DNA of 64,000 nucleotides from Syngnathus acus (GCF_901709675.1 NC_051092.1:562491-626490), one strand, 5' to 3'; positions 1-12,400 are shown, counted from the first letter of the stretch. Numbers and translations: made by a program. The notes: generated from the sequence alone by a model not told the origin.

Positions 1-137
1 GGATTGTGATGTTGCACTACCCAAATTAGCTGTTTTGAGGTCGCAGGTGCAAAGGTGGGGGGGGGGGGGGCTTCCCATTCTCTGAGCAGCCAGTTTGTTT
101 TTTCTTGAACAGACGCTGAACGACAAGAGCAGCCACC

Positions 138-1587
138 ATGTCTGAGTGAGTCGCACTTCCTCTTGCATGATTTTTTTATCATGTTGTAAAAATCAACGTT
201 CATCGAAAAGGCTGAAATAGCTCAGTGCCAAAGAGTGGTCATGACTGTTGTACGTCGATCGATTTTGATTTGAAATGTTTTGTTTTTAATCTCGAGCTTT
301 TAGGCCACCTCTGGGGAAATCATTTTTTAAAACTTTTTGATTTAGTTTTTTGTTTTGAGTTATTGTAAATTTCTTACAACAATTATGAAATAACTTCAAA
401 TTAAATTTAAAATAAAGCTATTTGAAACCACTTTTTGAATGGTTTTTTTCCATCCATAGGACTTTTCCCAGAGGTTGATGCAGTCTTTTGCAATTTGAAT
501 GATATCATCATAATAATTGACTTTTTGTGACGGCTCATGCCAACTTCCCGTCGCAGGAAGAAGCTAACGTCCAGTCGCCGACATCATCTGAAGGTGATAT
601 TAACACTGACAACCACGTTGACCATGCTAATGACGCTAACGGTGCTAACCATAGCGGTGAATTAAATTGTGCCGCAGAGTTTGATGCTTCAGATCGCATT
701 CAATTGGATCGAGCAGGAGAAGAAAGACTTGGAGGTGGCCAAGGAGGCCCACATGGCCGAGGCCTGCCCCAAACCGGACCTCAGCGGAGACATGGCCAGC
801 CTGCTGGTGAGATCTAGCAAAATTGGATTTTGTTAGCGCTCACCTTTTGGAATCCTCTCAGGACATCTGCAAGAAGATTCACTCAAATATCGACAAGATC
901 GACGACACTCGCTACGACGTCGAAGCCAAAGTGCAAAAGATGGACATTGAGGTGGGTGACCCAATTTGCTGTGGCCTCAACTTGAGTCGCTCGCTAACTG
1001 TGGAGCGCCTTGGGTTCAGATCCAGGACCTGAAGCTGAAGGTGGTGGAGCTGGCGGGCGTCAAGAAGCCGGCGCTGAAGAAGGTGCGCATGTCGGCCGAC
1101 GCCATGTTGCAGGCCCTGCTGGGAGGCAAGCACAAGACCACCATGGACCTCAGGTCCAACCTCAAGCAGGTCAAGAAGGAGATCAAGGAGGAGGTCAGTC
1201 AGCAACAACTCTGATTCAATTTGCTTTCATTTCACAACCGCAAAACTGCTAAGGCTAAGGTTAGCCTGCTACGGTTAGCCTGCTACAGTTGGCCTGCTAG
1301 GGTTAGCCTGCTACGGTTAGCCTGCTACAGTTGGCCTGCTAGGGTTAGCCCACTAAGGTTAGCCTGCTACGGTTAGCCTGCTACAGTTGGCCTGCTAGGG
1401 TTAGCCTGCTACGGTTAGCCTGCTACAGTTGGCCTGCTAGGGTTAGCCCACTAAGGTTAGCCTGCTCACGCGCGTGTTGCGTCTGTGGTGTTGTTGCCCC
1501 CCCCTTTAGCCCACAGAGGCGGTCGGCGACTGGCGCAAGAACATCGAGGACAAGGCTGACAGGAAGAAGATGTTTGAGACCTCCTAA
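138..1587 (+). CDS. tnni2: Fast skeletal troponin I, first tandem copy
   Basis: Inhibitory subunit of the troponin complex on skeletal thin filaments; it blocks actomyosin until calcium-loaded troponin C pulls it away. Coding exons are 138-145, 557-593, 678-806, 862-951, 1020-1193 and 1510-1587, giving 171 residues. The protein opens [15 protein letters not shown] and carries the troponin C and actin contact block [18 protein letters not shown], then the NLKQVKKE segment and a GDWRKN C-terminal region. Length is close to the usual 170-182 residues. The first coding exon (113-145 with leader) holds only ATGTCTGA, as in the second copy; the promoter and upstream untranslated exon lie before the window. 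An AATAAA sits at 1598-1603, just after the stop. Exon lengths are identical to the downstream copy, which shows tandem duplication. Fish carry several tnni2 paralogues, so a/b numbering is not assigned. Confidence 0.95.
1250..1468. repeat. 14-bp minisatellite in the last tnni2 intron
   Basis: Tandem units of about 14 bp alternate between GGTTAGCCTGCTAC and AGTTGGCCTGCTAG variants in an ordered pattern. Some units read CCCACTAA. The array fills most of the last intron of the first tnni2 copy and is absent from the second copy. Confidence 0.9.
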
Positions 1588-1856
1588 AACGCAAACCAAT
1601 AAATCTGTCAAACTTTTATGACCATGCACTATTTTCTATTGCATAACGTATCCATTTGGAAAGGATGACGTTGAAATAAGATTGAAATGTAAAGCCGTTC
1701 AAATTGGGGCAGAAGGTCTCCACGGCTTTCAAGTATGCTGCAAATTGAAATCCCGGGAAATGCCAGCTTTGCCTCCTCCTTTCTTGAGTTTTGCGGCGTC
1801 AGCTGAGCCGGACACGGGCGGGGCCCGTCGGCTTGTATTTCAGAAGCCGGCGGGCC

Positions 1857-2031
1857 CATTGGCGAGAATGCGCTTCCATAAGCGGGACGGCGGCATTCTG
1901 GGCCGGGAGGCGGCCGGCCGCCTTCTGGCCGCCTTCTAGCTCGTGCGCCGCTCTGCGTGGGTCGCCTATAAATACGGCCGTCTTGGCAGCGGCTCCACTT
2001 CCTGCTCCTCTTCTCTTCTCTTCCTCCTCAG
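1857..2031 (+). promoter_or_regulatory. tnni2: Promoter and untranslated first exon of the second tnni2 copy
   Basis: An inverted CCAAT box (ATTGG, 1857-1861) lies upstream of a strong TATA box, TATAAATA (1967-1974). Transcription should begin near 1998. A short pyrimidine-rich untranslated exon ends at 2031 before GTGAGT. A second untranslated segment begins at 2739 after a CAG acceptor and runs into the start codon at 2780. The exact start of transcription is inferred. Confidence 0.7.
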
Positions 2032-2779
2032 GTGAGTTGTGCCACCAGCCTCCGCCCCGCAAACGAAAGTCAGGTCCGGCACTGGCTGATTGTGTTTGTT
2101 CTGCTTTGGGAAAACACCAGCGAGGCTTTTTGAGGATGGAACAAGCCGCTGAGCATCACCCTCAATGTGCTGCTTCTTTTTGTCCAATTTGGGGTCGTTT
2201 TCTTTTTTATTTGATTTGAGATTTATTTATTTAATGCAACTCGAATGCCTTCATTTTCGCGTATGACAAAGATTGGGCTCGGTTGCTGCATGCGAGTCAA
2301 CCGGAGCAGATCTGGACCTCAAGTAGGACTTGTCATTGTCTCATGAATACAGTTTTTATTTTTTTTTGGGGCATTCTTTTAGACCTGGGTTGACTTTCCC
2401 CAGTTTTCAAAGAAGCTCTCCAAAGATGTCAAAATCCTTTTTTTTTTTTTTTTTGGACGAGCCTATTTTCAAAACGAAAGGCTTTTTGTGAAAGTCTGGA
2501 GAAATTTAGGGCCTTTCTGCTCCTGGAGAACTTTTGGAATCTCTTGGGACACATTCATCGATTGCCTCTAATTGGACGGACCAAAAGCGGCCCGACTGCA
2601 AAATCTTTTTAGCCTGACGTGTCACCTGCTCCCGGGCATCCTGAAATGCCGCCGTCCGTCAAGCGGGTGCTGAAGTCAGCACTTTGCCTTGCATCAAGTT
2701 TCACGCTTGTTCTCTCCTTTCCGTCTTGTGGTGTGCAGCTGCTGAGCTAGGGCACAGCACAGCACGGCACGGCGCCAAC

Positions 2780-3706
2780 ATGTCGGAGTGAGTCCCGTCA
2801 TGGCCGCTGCCCGCCACTCTCGCTCGGACGCTGTCTTGCGTCCGCCGCCTTGATTCTTGAATGTTTCTCTTTGGGCAGGAAGAAAATGACTTCCAGCCGC
2901 AGGCATCACCTCAAGGTGGCAACATTTATTTTTGGGACTCAAATGATTTCATTTTGCTGGCCGTCATTTTCTCTGACCTTTATTTTTTCTTGAATGTCGG
3001 CGCTGCAGAGTCTGATCCTGCAGATCGCTTTCACCTGGCTGAAGGATGAGAAGAAAACCTTGGCCGAGGAGAAGGAAGCGTATCTGGCGGAGCATTGCCC
3101 CGCCCCCAACGCGTGGGGCGACCAAGCCGCGCTCATGGTGAGGCAAAGGCGTTAGCCTAGCCTAGCGTCGTCCGGGAACAAATAAGTTGAGTCGAGCTTT
3201 GTCGCTCTCAGGAGCTGTGCAGGAAACTCCACGCCGCCATCGACAAGATTGACGAAGAGCGCTACGACGCCGAGGCCAAAGTCAACAAGACCAACAAGGA
3301 GGTAAGCTGAGGGAGGCGGAGGGAGCGCCGCAAGCCGCCTGACTCGCGTCTGGCGCCCAGATCGAGGACCTGCACATAAAGGTGGTGGAGCTGCGAGGCG
3401 TGAAGAAGCCGGCCCTGAAGAAGGTGCGCATGTCGGCCGACTCCATGCTCAAAGCGCTGCTGGGCTCCAAGCACACCGTCAACATGGAGCTCAGGGCCAA
3501 CCTCAAGCAGGTCAAGAAGGAGGTCAAGGAGGAGGTGAGAAGCGCATCATCATCATCATCCTCTCCATCGCCACCTCAATGTTATTTTCAACGTCTGCTT
3601 GCGTGTGTGTGTGCGTGCGTGCGTTCAGCCCATCGAGGCGGTGGGCGACTGGCGGAAGAACGTTGAAGACAAAGCCGACAGGAAGAAGATGTTTGAGGCT
3701 TCCTAA
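2780..3706 (+). CDS. tnni2: Fast skeletal troponin I, second tandem copy
   Basis: Second fast troponin I gene, about 1.2 kb after the first and on the same strand. Coding exons are 2780-2787, 2879-2915, 3009-3137, 3212-3301, 3361-3534 and 3629-3706, giving 171 residues. It opens [17 protein letters not shown] and keeps [30 protein letters not shown] and [12 protein letters not shown]. Most differences from the first copy lie in the N-terminal helical half ([16 protein letters not shown] versus KDLEVAKEAHMAEACP), which binds the troponin C C-lobe and troponin T. This suggests the copies have diverged in partner affinity or fibre-type use; that is inference. AATAAA lies at 3762-3767. A TATA-driven promoter is visible upstream, so this copy can be transcribed on its own. 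Confidence 0.95.
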
Positions 3707-3784
3707 GGCCCTTCTTTGCTCTCCTTGAACATCCGTCAAAGGCTCCTCCTTCATTTCTTGCAATAAACTTTTCAATCTTGGGTC

Positions 3785-4960
3785 CATTTCTAGTCATGTC
3801 TTTTCTGAACAGCAGCAATAAGTATTTCTTTGTATTTATTGTATTTCGTATTTTTTTTAAGAATGAGAATTTTATTTATTTTTAAATATATATATATATA
3901 TATATTTTTTTAATATATGTTTGTGGCGTCCATTCAAGAAAAGATTCCAATGTCATTTAGGGTTATGACGTCATTGACGCTCCCTAATGTGTACCGCGTT
4001 GCCTAAAAATGGCAGGTCGAAACCAAAATGGCCGCCTTCCAGTTCAATTTTGGTCCTTGAGACTTTCTGCGGCGTCCCGTTGGTCCAATTTGATGACGGA
4101 CGGACGGATGGACAACTGTGAACGGGCCCTCGCGAGCCTTCCTTGACATTTAAGAGCCTCTGCTGCCCCCGCAGGCTGCTGTGTGAAGCGCAGCCTCGCA
4201 AACAACAATAACAAGGAGAAGCTTGAGCAAGCGCAGGCGCTCCGGCTTGACCAAGAAAAAATTGGATTTGTGTTTTTCTTGCATGAACTACAAAATGTGA
4301 AAACGTCATTGTGTAATTTGGGTCTGTGTGACTTTTGTATATTCCAGTTCTTGCTCCTTCTTTATCTGTGACAAAAATGTACTTGGGTCGTGGCTCCTTA
4401 CATGGTGCTGGTCTGCCAAGGTTCTAAGGTTTCCACCGCAATCTAACTTTAACCTTCTGGTGGGCCCGCCGGAGGGTGTGAGGAGACACCTCCGGATTAT
4501 ATTTGGACCTTCAGCCCCCATCAGCACTTTTGGGCTCCATGCAGAAGTTTTACAACCGGAAGAACCAAAACACAATCCAGACTTGGAGCTCCATTGAGCC
4601 AATCACGTTGAGCTACAACTTGGACCTTCCAGAGCTTCACGATCATGGAATTTGTTGACATGTTTTCTTTTTCTGGTTGTTGTTTTGATCCAAGAATGTT
4701 CTGGAATGTCATGTGCGTGTGTTTCTGACTTGGCTTGGAGGACTCTGATTAAGATGTGTTGGGCCAGGAAGAGCACGCCTGGTGGTCAAAACCTCCACGA
4801 ATTTCCTTGTGAGGCGTTGGAGCGCCCCCTGGGGAAGGGCACACCATGACGTCATCTGTAGGGACATGCCGCATTTAGCCAGTAGAGGGCGTCTTTACTT
4901 GGCTGTGTCTGTCCCACACAATGGTGATGTGCCTTCCAGTTCTTTGAAGTGAACTGAATC
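3785..4960. other. Intergenic, no gene seen
   Basis: No exon, RNA gene or known repeat was recognised. A short TA-rich run lies near 3885-3906. Open frames here are short and show no protein family signature. Confidence 0.6.
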
Positions 4961-4964
4961 TTTA

Positions 4965-7400
4965 GAATTTTCAAGTGTACCTAATAACAGGCCACTTTAT
5001 TAGGGAAATATCATGGTCAAAGGTCACAGGTGTCAAGCTCTAGTCCTCGGGGCCGCGTTCCAACATGTTTTCCAAGTGACCCTCGTTAAGCGCACCTGCG
5101 GGAAAACTTTTAGCTCCTTTCACGTTCCGCAGAGGCTAAAACTTTTCACGCAGGTGCGCTTAACGAGGGAATCACACGGACACTCCATTAGGTACACCGC
5201 CATTTTCAAGTGTACCTAATCAGGCCACTTTATTAGGGAAATATCATGGTCAAAGGTCACAGGTGTCAAGCTCTAGTCCTTGGGGCCGCATTCCAACATG
5301 TTTTCGAGATAATAACGTGGCCACTTTATTAGGGAAATATCATGGGCAAAGGTCACAGGTGTCAAGCTCTAGTCCTTGGGGCCGCATTCCAACATGTTTT
5401 CCAAGATAATAAAGTGCCCACTTTATTAGGTACACTTGAAAATGGCGGTGTACCTAATGGAGTGTCCATGTGATTCCCTCGTTAAGCGCAGCTGCGTGAA
5501 AAGTTTTTGGTCACTTTCACGTTCTACAGGAGCTAAAACTTTTCACGCAGGTGCGCTTAACGAGGGAATCACACGGACACTCCATTAGGTACACCGCCAT
5601 TTTCAAGTGTACCTAATCAGGCCACTTTATTAGGGAAATATCATGGTCAAAGGTCACAGGTGTCAAGCTCTAGTCCTCGGGGCCGCGTTCCAACATGTTT
5701 TCCAAGTGACCCTCGTTAAGCGCACCTGCGGGAAAACTTTTAGCTCCTTTCACGTTCCGCAGAGGCTAAAACTTTTCACGCGGGTGCGCTTAACGAGGGA
5801 ATGCCACGGACACTCCATTAGGTACGCCGCCATTTTCAAGTGTACCTAATAACAGGCCACTTTATTAGGGAAATATCATGGTCAAAGGTCACAGGTGTCA
5901 AGCTCTAGTCCTTGGGGCCGCATTCCAACATGTTTCCGAGATAATAAAGTGGCCACTTTATTAGGGAAATATCATGGGCAAAGGTCACAGGTGTCAAGCT
6001 CTAGTCTTTGGGGCCGCATTCCAACATGTTTTCCAAGATAATAAAGTGGCCTGTTATTAGGTACACTTGAAAATGGCGGTGTACCTAATGGAGTGTCCGT
6101 GTGATTCCCTCGTTAAGGGCAGCTGCGTGAAAAGTTTTAGCTCCTGCGGAACGTGAAAGGAGCTAAAAGTTTTCCCGCAGGTGCGCTTAACGAGAGTCAC
6201 TTGGAAAACATGTTGGAACGCGGCCCCGAGGACTAGAGCTTGACACCTGTGACCTTTGACCATGATATTTCCCTAATAAAGTGGCCTGTTATTAGGTACA
6301 CTTGAAAATGGCGGTGTACCTAATGGAGTGTCCGTGTGATTCCCTCGTTAAGCGCACCTGCGTGAAAAGTTTTAGCCTCTGCGGAACGTGAAAGGAGCTA
6401 AAAGTTTTCCCGCAGGTGCGCTTAACGAGGGTCACTTGGAAAACATGTTGGAACGCGGCCCCGAGGACTAGAGCTTGACACCTGTGACCTTTGACCATGA
6501 TATTTCCCTAATAAAGTGTCCTGTTATTAGGTACACTTGAAAATGGCGGTGTACCTAATGGAGTGTCCGTGTGATTCCCTCGTTAAGCGCACCTGCGTGA
6601 AAAGTTTTAGCTCCTGTAGAACGTGAAAGTGACCAAAAACTTTTCACGCAGCTGCGCTTAACGAGGGAATCACAAGGACACTCCATTAGGTACACCGCCA
6701 TTTTCAAGTGTACCTAATAAAGTGGCCACTTTATTATCTTGGAAAACATGTTGGAATGCGGCCCCGAGGACTAGAGCTTGACACCTGTGACCTTTGACCA
6801 TGATATTTCCCTAATAAAGTGGCCACGTTATTATCTTGGAAAACATGTTGGAATGCGGCCCCAAGGAATAGAGCTTGACACCTGTGACCTTTGACCATGA
6901 TACTTCCCTAATAAAGTGGCCTGTTATTAGGTACACTGGAAAATGGCGGTGTACCTAATGGAGTGTCCGTTTGATTCCCTCGTTAAGTGCACCTGCGTGA
7001 AAAGTTTTAGCTCCTGCAGAACGTGAAAGGAGCTAAAACTTTTCCCGCAGGTGTGTTTAACGAGGCTAACTTGGAAAACATATTGGAACGCGGCCCCCTC
7101 GAGGACTGGAGGTCAACACCCCTGGTTTAAGTGAAAAGTGCCACACCCGCCCTCACCCCCACTTTCTGATTGGCTGCTTGATCTGTGACCTCACACGGAC
7201 ACTCCATTAGGTACACCGCCATTTTCAGGTGTACCTAATCACAGGCCACTTCATTAGGGAAAAATCATGGTCAAAGCTTAACTGAAAGTGAAAAGTGCCA
7301 CACCCGCCCTCACCCCCACTTTCTGATTGGCTGTTTGATCTGTGACGTCATTCGGACACTCTATTTGGTACACCGCCATTGTCAGGTTCATTCGCGAAGA
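4965..7400. repeat. Palindromic inverted-repeat complex with Tc1-like end motifs
   Basis: A unit of roughly 200-300 bp recurs many times. It is direct at about 5013-5219 and 5643-5849 and inverted at about 6057-6263 and 6292-6498, with partial copies between and after. Shared blocks include GTGTACCTAATGGAGTGTCC, CCTCGTTAAGCGCACCTGCG, and a stretch around GGTCACAGGTGTCAAGCTC. The junction motif TGTACCTAATAAAGTGGCC (6709-6727) runs into a 22-bp palindrome at 6715-6736. Such CTAATAAAGTGGCC ends resemble terminal repeats of Tc1-like fish transposons. No transposase frame is present. Two copies of another short block near 7130-7190 and 7285-7345 close the complex. I read it as repeatedly nested or rearranged non-autonomous elements. 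Confidence 0.75.
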
Positions 7401-7419
7401 TTCACGAGTGAGTGACAGA

Positions 7420-8430
7420 CAGCGTTGCTGCTATGCCAGCCGACACACGTTATGCCGACATTGATGTTTTAATTTTGTATTTGTTGGATTGTAGTTGATG
7501 GTGTTTATTATACCGAATGTGTTTGTGTTTGAATAAAAGGTTGAAAAAAAAAATCCGTTATGCCGACATTTGTTATTTTGGGGGACACCAACTCATATAA
7601 CAACGTAAAACACATACATATTGTCATATAAAGCAGTTAACCAAATGTCTGATTTTTATGTTTTAATTGGCGAATATAAAAACAAGGAATAAAACACCAG
7701 ACAAGTTTGAACATAAATGTTTATTAAAATAATAATAATAAAAGTAAATTTCAAACCAGCAATCTAATGTGAAATTATAGTAGATATATTGGATAAAAAT
7801 GTTTAGGCGTATATATGCATACACGTTATTTTAAGTGTTAAAAAATCAAGATGACCCAAAGAGAAGCATCATCTCTCCGTTGTTGCATAACGGCGCATCC
7901 CTTCATGCAATAAAGTTAGCCGTTAGCTTGGAGAAAACGTGCATAAAAGAAGTGGTGGTTCACTGAGTGGTTCTTTCTTTCCTTGGCAAATCGTCGATCG
8001 ACATTCTGCCTTACATAGTTCACTGACTGATCCGTTGATGCACGCACGGGGGGAAGGAAGGCAGTTGACCCGTTGCGTCGTTCGCGAACGGGAAAGTCAG
8101 GACTCGTTTCCTCACTGATCCGTTCTCGCGATGAACTGGAAATGCAAATCACTCACTCACTGAGCCGTTCACTCACAGATCCGTTCAGTTAGTGAACGGG
8201 AATTTCAATTCACGACTCGTTCGTGAACGGGAAGTGACGTCATTTTCTTCTTCGTTTTGTTTTACGGCGAGGTGGCACCAGCTTCAATGCGCATTACCGA
8301 CACCTACTGGTTGAAGTCATATGAACTGAAAAAAGAACGAATCACTTTAGGAAGTGATTCATTCACTCTCGTTCACTGAAAAGAGTCTTTTGAACGAATC
8401 GTTCACTCACGAGCCAACACTACCACACAC
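7420..8430. mobile_element. Probable non-autonomous DNA-transposon remnant
   Basis: The stretch from about 7900 to 8425 is rich in variants of GAACGAATC, GTTCACTCACTGA and CCGTTC in both orientations. It ends in GAACGAATCGTTCACTCACG, a near-palindromic edge of a kind common in teleost short repeats. There is no coding capacity. The exact borders and the family are not assigned. The AT-rich segment 7440-7860 may belong to the same element or to ordinary intergenic DNA. Confidence 0.5.
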
Positions 8431-9417
8431 AATTCGAGGCGATGGTGGAGGGAAGAGAAGAGCGCTCTTTCTTTTGGGGGTGGTGTTGTTTACTTCTAAA
8501 AGAAACTTTTCTCAATGTCTATTTCAGCGATGTTCCACCCCAAATGTGATTTTTGAGCATTTTTTGGAATTTCTTGCCTTTGGTGGTCGTTTTTTTTTTT
8601 TGTCTTCTTGCGTTTGCTGATCTGTAAAAGTTTTTTTTGTTTGTTTTGGTGCGTCAGAGGCGCCGACGTCAGCGTTCGGGGGGATTGACGGGTCGCCGGC
8701 TTACTCACACGCCATATACGAGTCGGGACACGACAGGCGAGCGAGCGAGCGAGCGAGCGACAGGCGACTTGCTCGACCACCGAGAAGTTGCTTTCATTCT
8801 TAAATTAAACGTGCCCGGTAAAATGTATATCATTCATTTTTGTGGCAAAATCCCAATATTTTGCTTAAATAAAGCAATTTTATTTACTTATTTATTTATT
8901 TACATCTTCCTCAATTTGTTAACTAACTTTCATTTGATATTTATTTCCACAAATGCATTTTGGGTGAAAGACTGTTGAGGTGTGAACAAACATGAAATAG
9001 CGACACTAAAGCAAATGAGGAGAAAAAAAACAACCACAACAAGGTTTCTCTCTCCTGGTCTGTTTTCACTTGCAGATGTCGGGGTGTCGTTTGGGCACCA
9101 GGACTTTGAGGGATCATCTTTCACCCAGAAGGATGGATGCTGAGCTCTTCTCAATGGAAACCACATGTAGGACAACAGACAGGGGATTGCGTTGGGGGTG
9201 ATGACTAAACCCTGCCTGCCCTCGCCCCCCCCTCACCACACCCCGGCCCACCCCCGACATTCCCGACACGCCACGCAGGGGAGGGAACAGAGTGAGCGAG
9301 CGAGCGAGCGAGTGGCAACAAAAGAGCCAACAGCGTGAAGGTCCTAAGAGAAAGGAACGGCGGCGGCTCAGGACCACGTTGAAGAACTCCAGCAGAGCAC
9401 CAAGAAGAAGCCTGAAG
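8431..9417. other. Intergenic and possible lsp1 5' leader
   Basis: No coding exon was found. Two GAGC tetranucleotide runs occur near 8737-8760 and 9293-9312. The segment just before 9418 is purine-rich and probably includes untranslated leader of lsp1, but no certain acceptor or promoter element was identified. Confidence 0.4.
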
Positions 9418-12400
9418 ATGTCCAAGGCGTTGCTGAGGAGAAACTCCAGCAAACAAAATCTGCAGAACCTCATCAGGTCAGTTCCAACAGGAGCCTGTGG
9501 CCACTGTCCGTCATCTTCGTCATGGTGATGATGACTTGTGGCCTCCAAAGCTCTTTTGAACTCATTGACAGCATGATGTTGATCTTTGCACACGCAATAT
9601 ATTGCAGCAAAAAAACAATTCTCCAAAGCCGATTCTGTTGCGTGGGACGCGTCAACGTTTTCTGGATGTTGATTAATATTTGCGGCGTTGCTGGGATTAC
9701 TGGCGGATTTTTGTGGGTCACAAAGGTTTTAGGGTTTCGGGGATTTGGGATGCGGATAACAAACAACATGTTGACATCCAGAACTGGACGGGAAGCGCCG
9801 CCGCGGTTTTGAGACTCAGTGCCTCGAAATATGATGGATATAGTTTTTTTAATCAAAATTCCATAATAGTATATGGAAGCTGTGTGATGTCATCACTGAC
9901 TGCCGAGTCATCAAAATGAGAAGAAAAAATAAATAAATAAAACAATCAATTCAGAAAAAATAAAAATAAAACAGCAAATAAAAAAGAAAAGAAAAACCAT
10001 GAACATGAAGTTGAGCTGGCAGCTTTGCGTGATGTCATCACCAAGCGCCGCGTCATCAAGACAGCAAACGGCGAGTCAGTGATGTCATCACTGAGCACGG
10101 CGTCAACCTGTGAGTCGCGCCTGGGTCATAAATGCAGGAGGCGGGGCCAGGGAGCACTCAGCCATTGATGGTCAAACGCTGCCATGGCTCCTTGTGATGA
10201 GGTCATTCCCAACTCGGAAGCTTGATGTCATGCCAAAGCAATGTTGCTGCTTTTATTGTGAAACGCTGTCGAAAGAAATGCCAGCGTTTATCTCAGCACA
10301 GGGATGATGTCATCGCTCAGGAAGCAGAACGGCTGTAAACAGACTGCGACCTATGACCCCCCTCTGAGCCACATGCACACACACAGATAAGCGGCTGAGG
10401 AATGTTATTTTTGTTATCAGATTGATTGACAAGGTATTGAGTTGTGACCCCTCCCCCACCCAAGGTGTGTGCTTGCTTTTAAAAGTTCAGTGGCGTTTTG
10501 TTGTTGTTGAGGTGGCCGTCCGTCTTTGATTGGAATGTTTGCATGTCGCACTCAAAACATGACAAATGCTCGCTGACAAGTCTGAACTTGTTATGACATC
10601 ATTGGCCTGTAATTATTATTTTCATTGTCGTCGTCATCGACATTGCATCCGATGACAACACGTCTTCTCACCGGTGACGTCTTTTCACGTCCGCCGAGAC
10701 ACAAACGAGCGCTGACACGTCGTAGACAAAACGACCTTTTTTTTTTTTCCTCTCTGCATTTCGGGCGCCTTTCTTTTGTGTTGGCGAGATTGGAAGAGTC
10801 ACAGAAAGGCATCGAAAGTTCTATCAAGACAATGATGATGCTGCTGCGCGCCAGGTTGACAGCGCAGAGGAGCGTGGAGGACGCCGAGGAAGCGGAACGC
10901 GAACGCAGGAGACGTGCCCGAGAGCAGTCGTGTCACAGGAACGGTGACGCGGAGTACGCCGCTGACGACAACCTCCACGTGTAAGTCATCCTCGCACGCA
11001 CGCAAGCATACGCGGCAGCTGACGTGACACAAGTCCCAAAGAATGCGGATGACGTCGCGTCTGCCGAGTCGTCGCTCGTCGGTGACCCGCAACGCTGACG
11101 GGCGACCGGTCCGGGCTTTGTCATCATCGATCTCTCGAAGCGATTGACTTGTCAGCGACCATTCCGCTCACGACGTCACTTCTTCTTCCTCCAGATTCGA
11201 CGGCGCGCCAAAGCCTGGCGGCTCACCGTCGGTGGAGGAGGACGAAGGCTTCAGCGATTGGACGCAGCGCAGACGGCAGAGAAGCCATCAGCGGCAAGTC
11301 GGACGGGACGAGGAGGAGCGCGACGGCGCCGCTTACAGGTCGGAGCCGAAAGACAGCGCCGCCGCCTCCAGCACGTCTTCTTCTTCTTCATCCACTGGCG
11401 TCCGGTGCGAAGCGGAAGATGACGACGGTGAGTCGAGGCTGGAGACGGACGCCAGTCAGGTGAGCGGCCATTTTGTCCCACCGGCGTTGTCAATTCATGT
11501 CCAAATTGTGATTGTGCGGCTCACATTTTGCATCCAGGTGTCATCCACATCCAAAGCTTTCCTTCTCGAAGATTCCGAAGCGGTGGGCGCCCAACAGGAA
11601 GTGACATCACTATCCAGCAACCAATCAAAGAGCAGGTACACGCTAGCATGCGACAGCCTTAGCGTTAGCACGTGAGTTCATTGCCGTACGATGCGTCAGG
11701 AACGGCCAGGCGGACGCCGTCTTGGAGGCGGAGCGTCGCCTGGAGAAGATCCGGCTGGGCCTCCAGGAGAAGGAGAGCCAGGAGCTGGAGGAGCTGAAGC
11801 GACGACACGCCCGGGCCGAGCAGGAGCTGGAGGAGCTGGCCAGGAGGAAAGAGCAGAGGAGCCGTCTGCGAAGCCAGGAGGAACGACGACGGCAAGACGA
11901 GCAACGGCAACGCCTCGCCAAGGAGGAGGTGAGCGAGACGCGTCTTAGACATTGAGTCGGGACGGACGGACGGACGGCTACCTTGCTGCTTTGGCTGACA
12001 ATTGGCTTTGGATGCCATTGACAGGAGGAGCGGGGCCGCATGAAGGAGGAGATGGCGAGGAGGCGGACGGATGCCGCCCAGAGGATGAAATTGTTGAGCG
12101 GTGGCGACGCCGACCAGGTCTTCAGTCCCGTCAAGACGTCTACGCACAAAGTAAACAGTGGCCTGCCATATCAATGTATTTGTCCACAAATTACGATGTA
12201 AGCGTGTCTCGTCTTGTGACTTCCAGATCACAGAGCGGACCGAGTCCCTCAGCCGCTCGCTCAAGAAAAGGTAAATGGAAGACATTTTGGGTTGCTTCTT
12301 TGTTTTATCGCCATGACAACAAGGGCCTCATTCCTTCTCGTCGTTGTCTCGGGTTGGTCAGTAACAGTTTCAAAAAGACGCCGGCGCCCGTTCTCGTCAA

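Noticed and set aside
4965-7400. CRISPR-like or satellite array
   Set aside because: Repeats are long, inverted and irregularly spaced with mobile-element-like ends in a vertebrate genome; not a CRISPR and not a simple tandem satellite.
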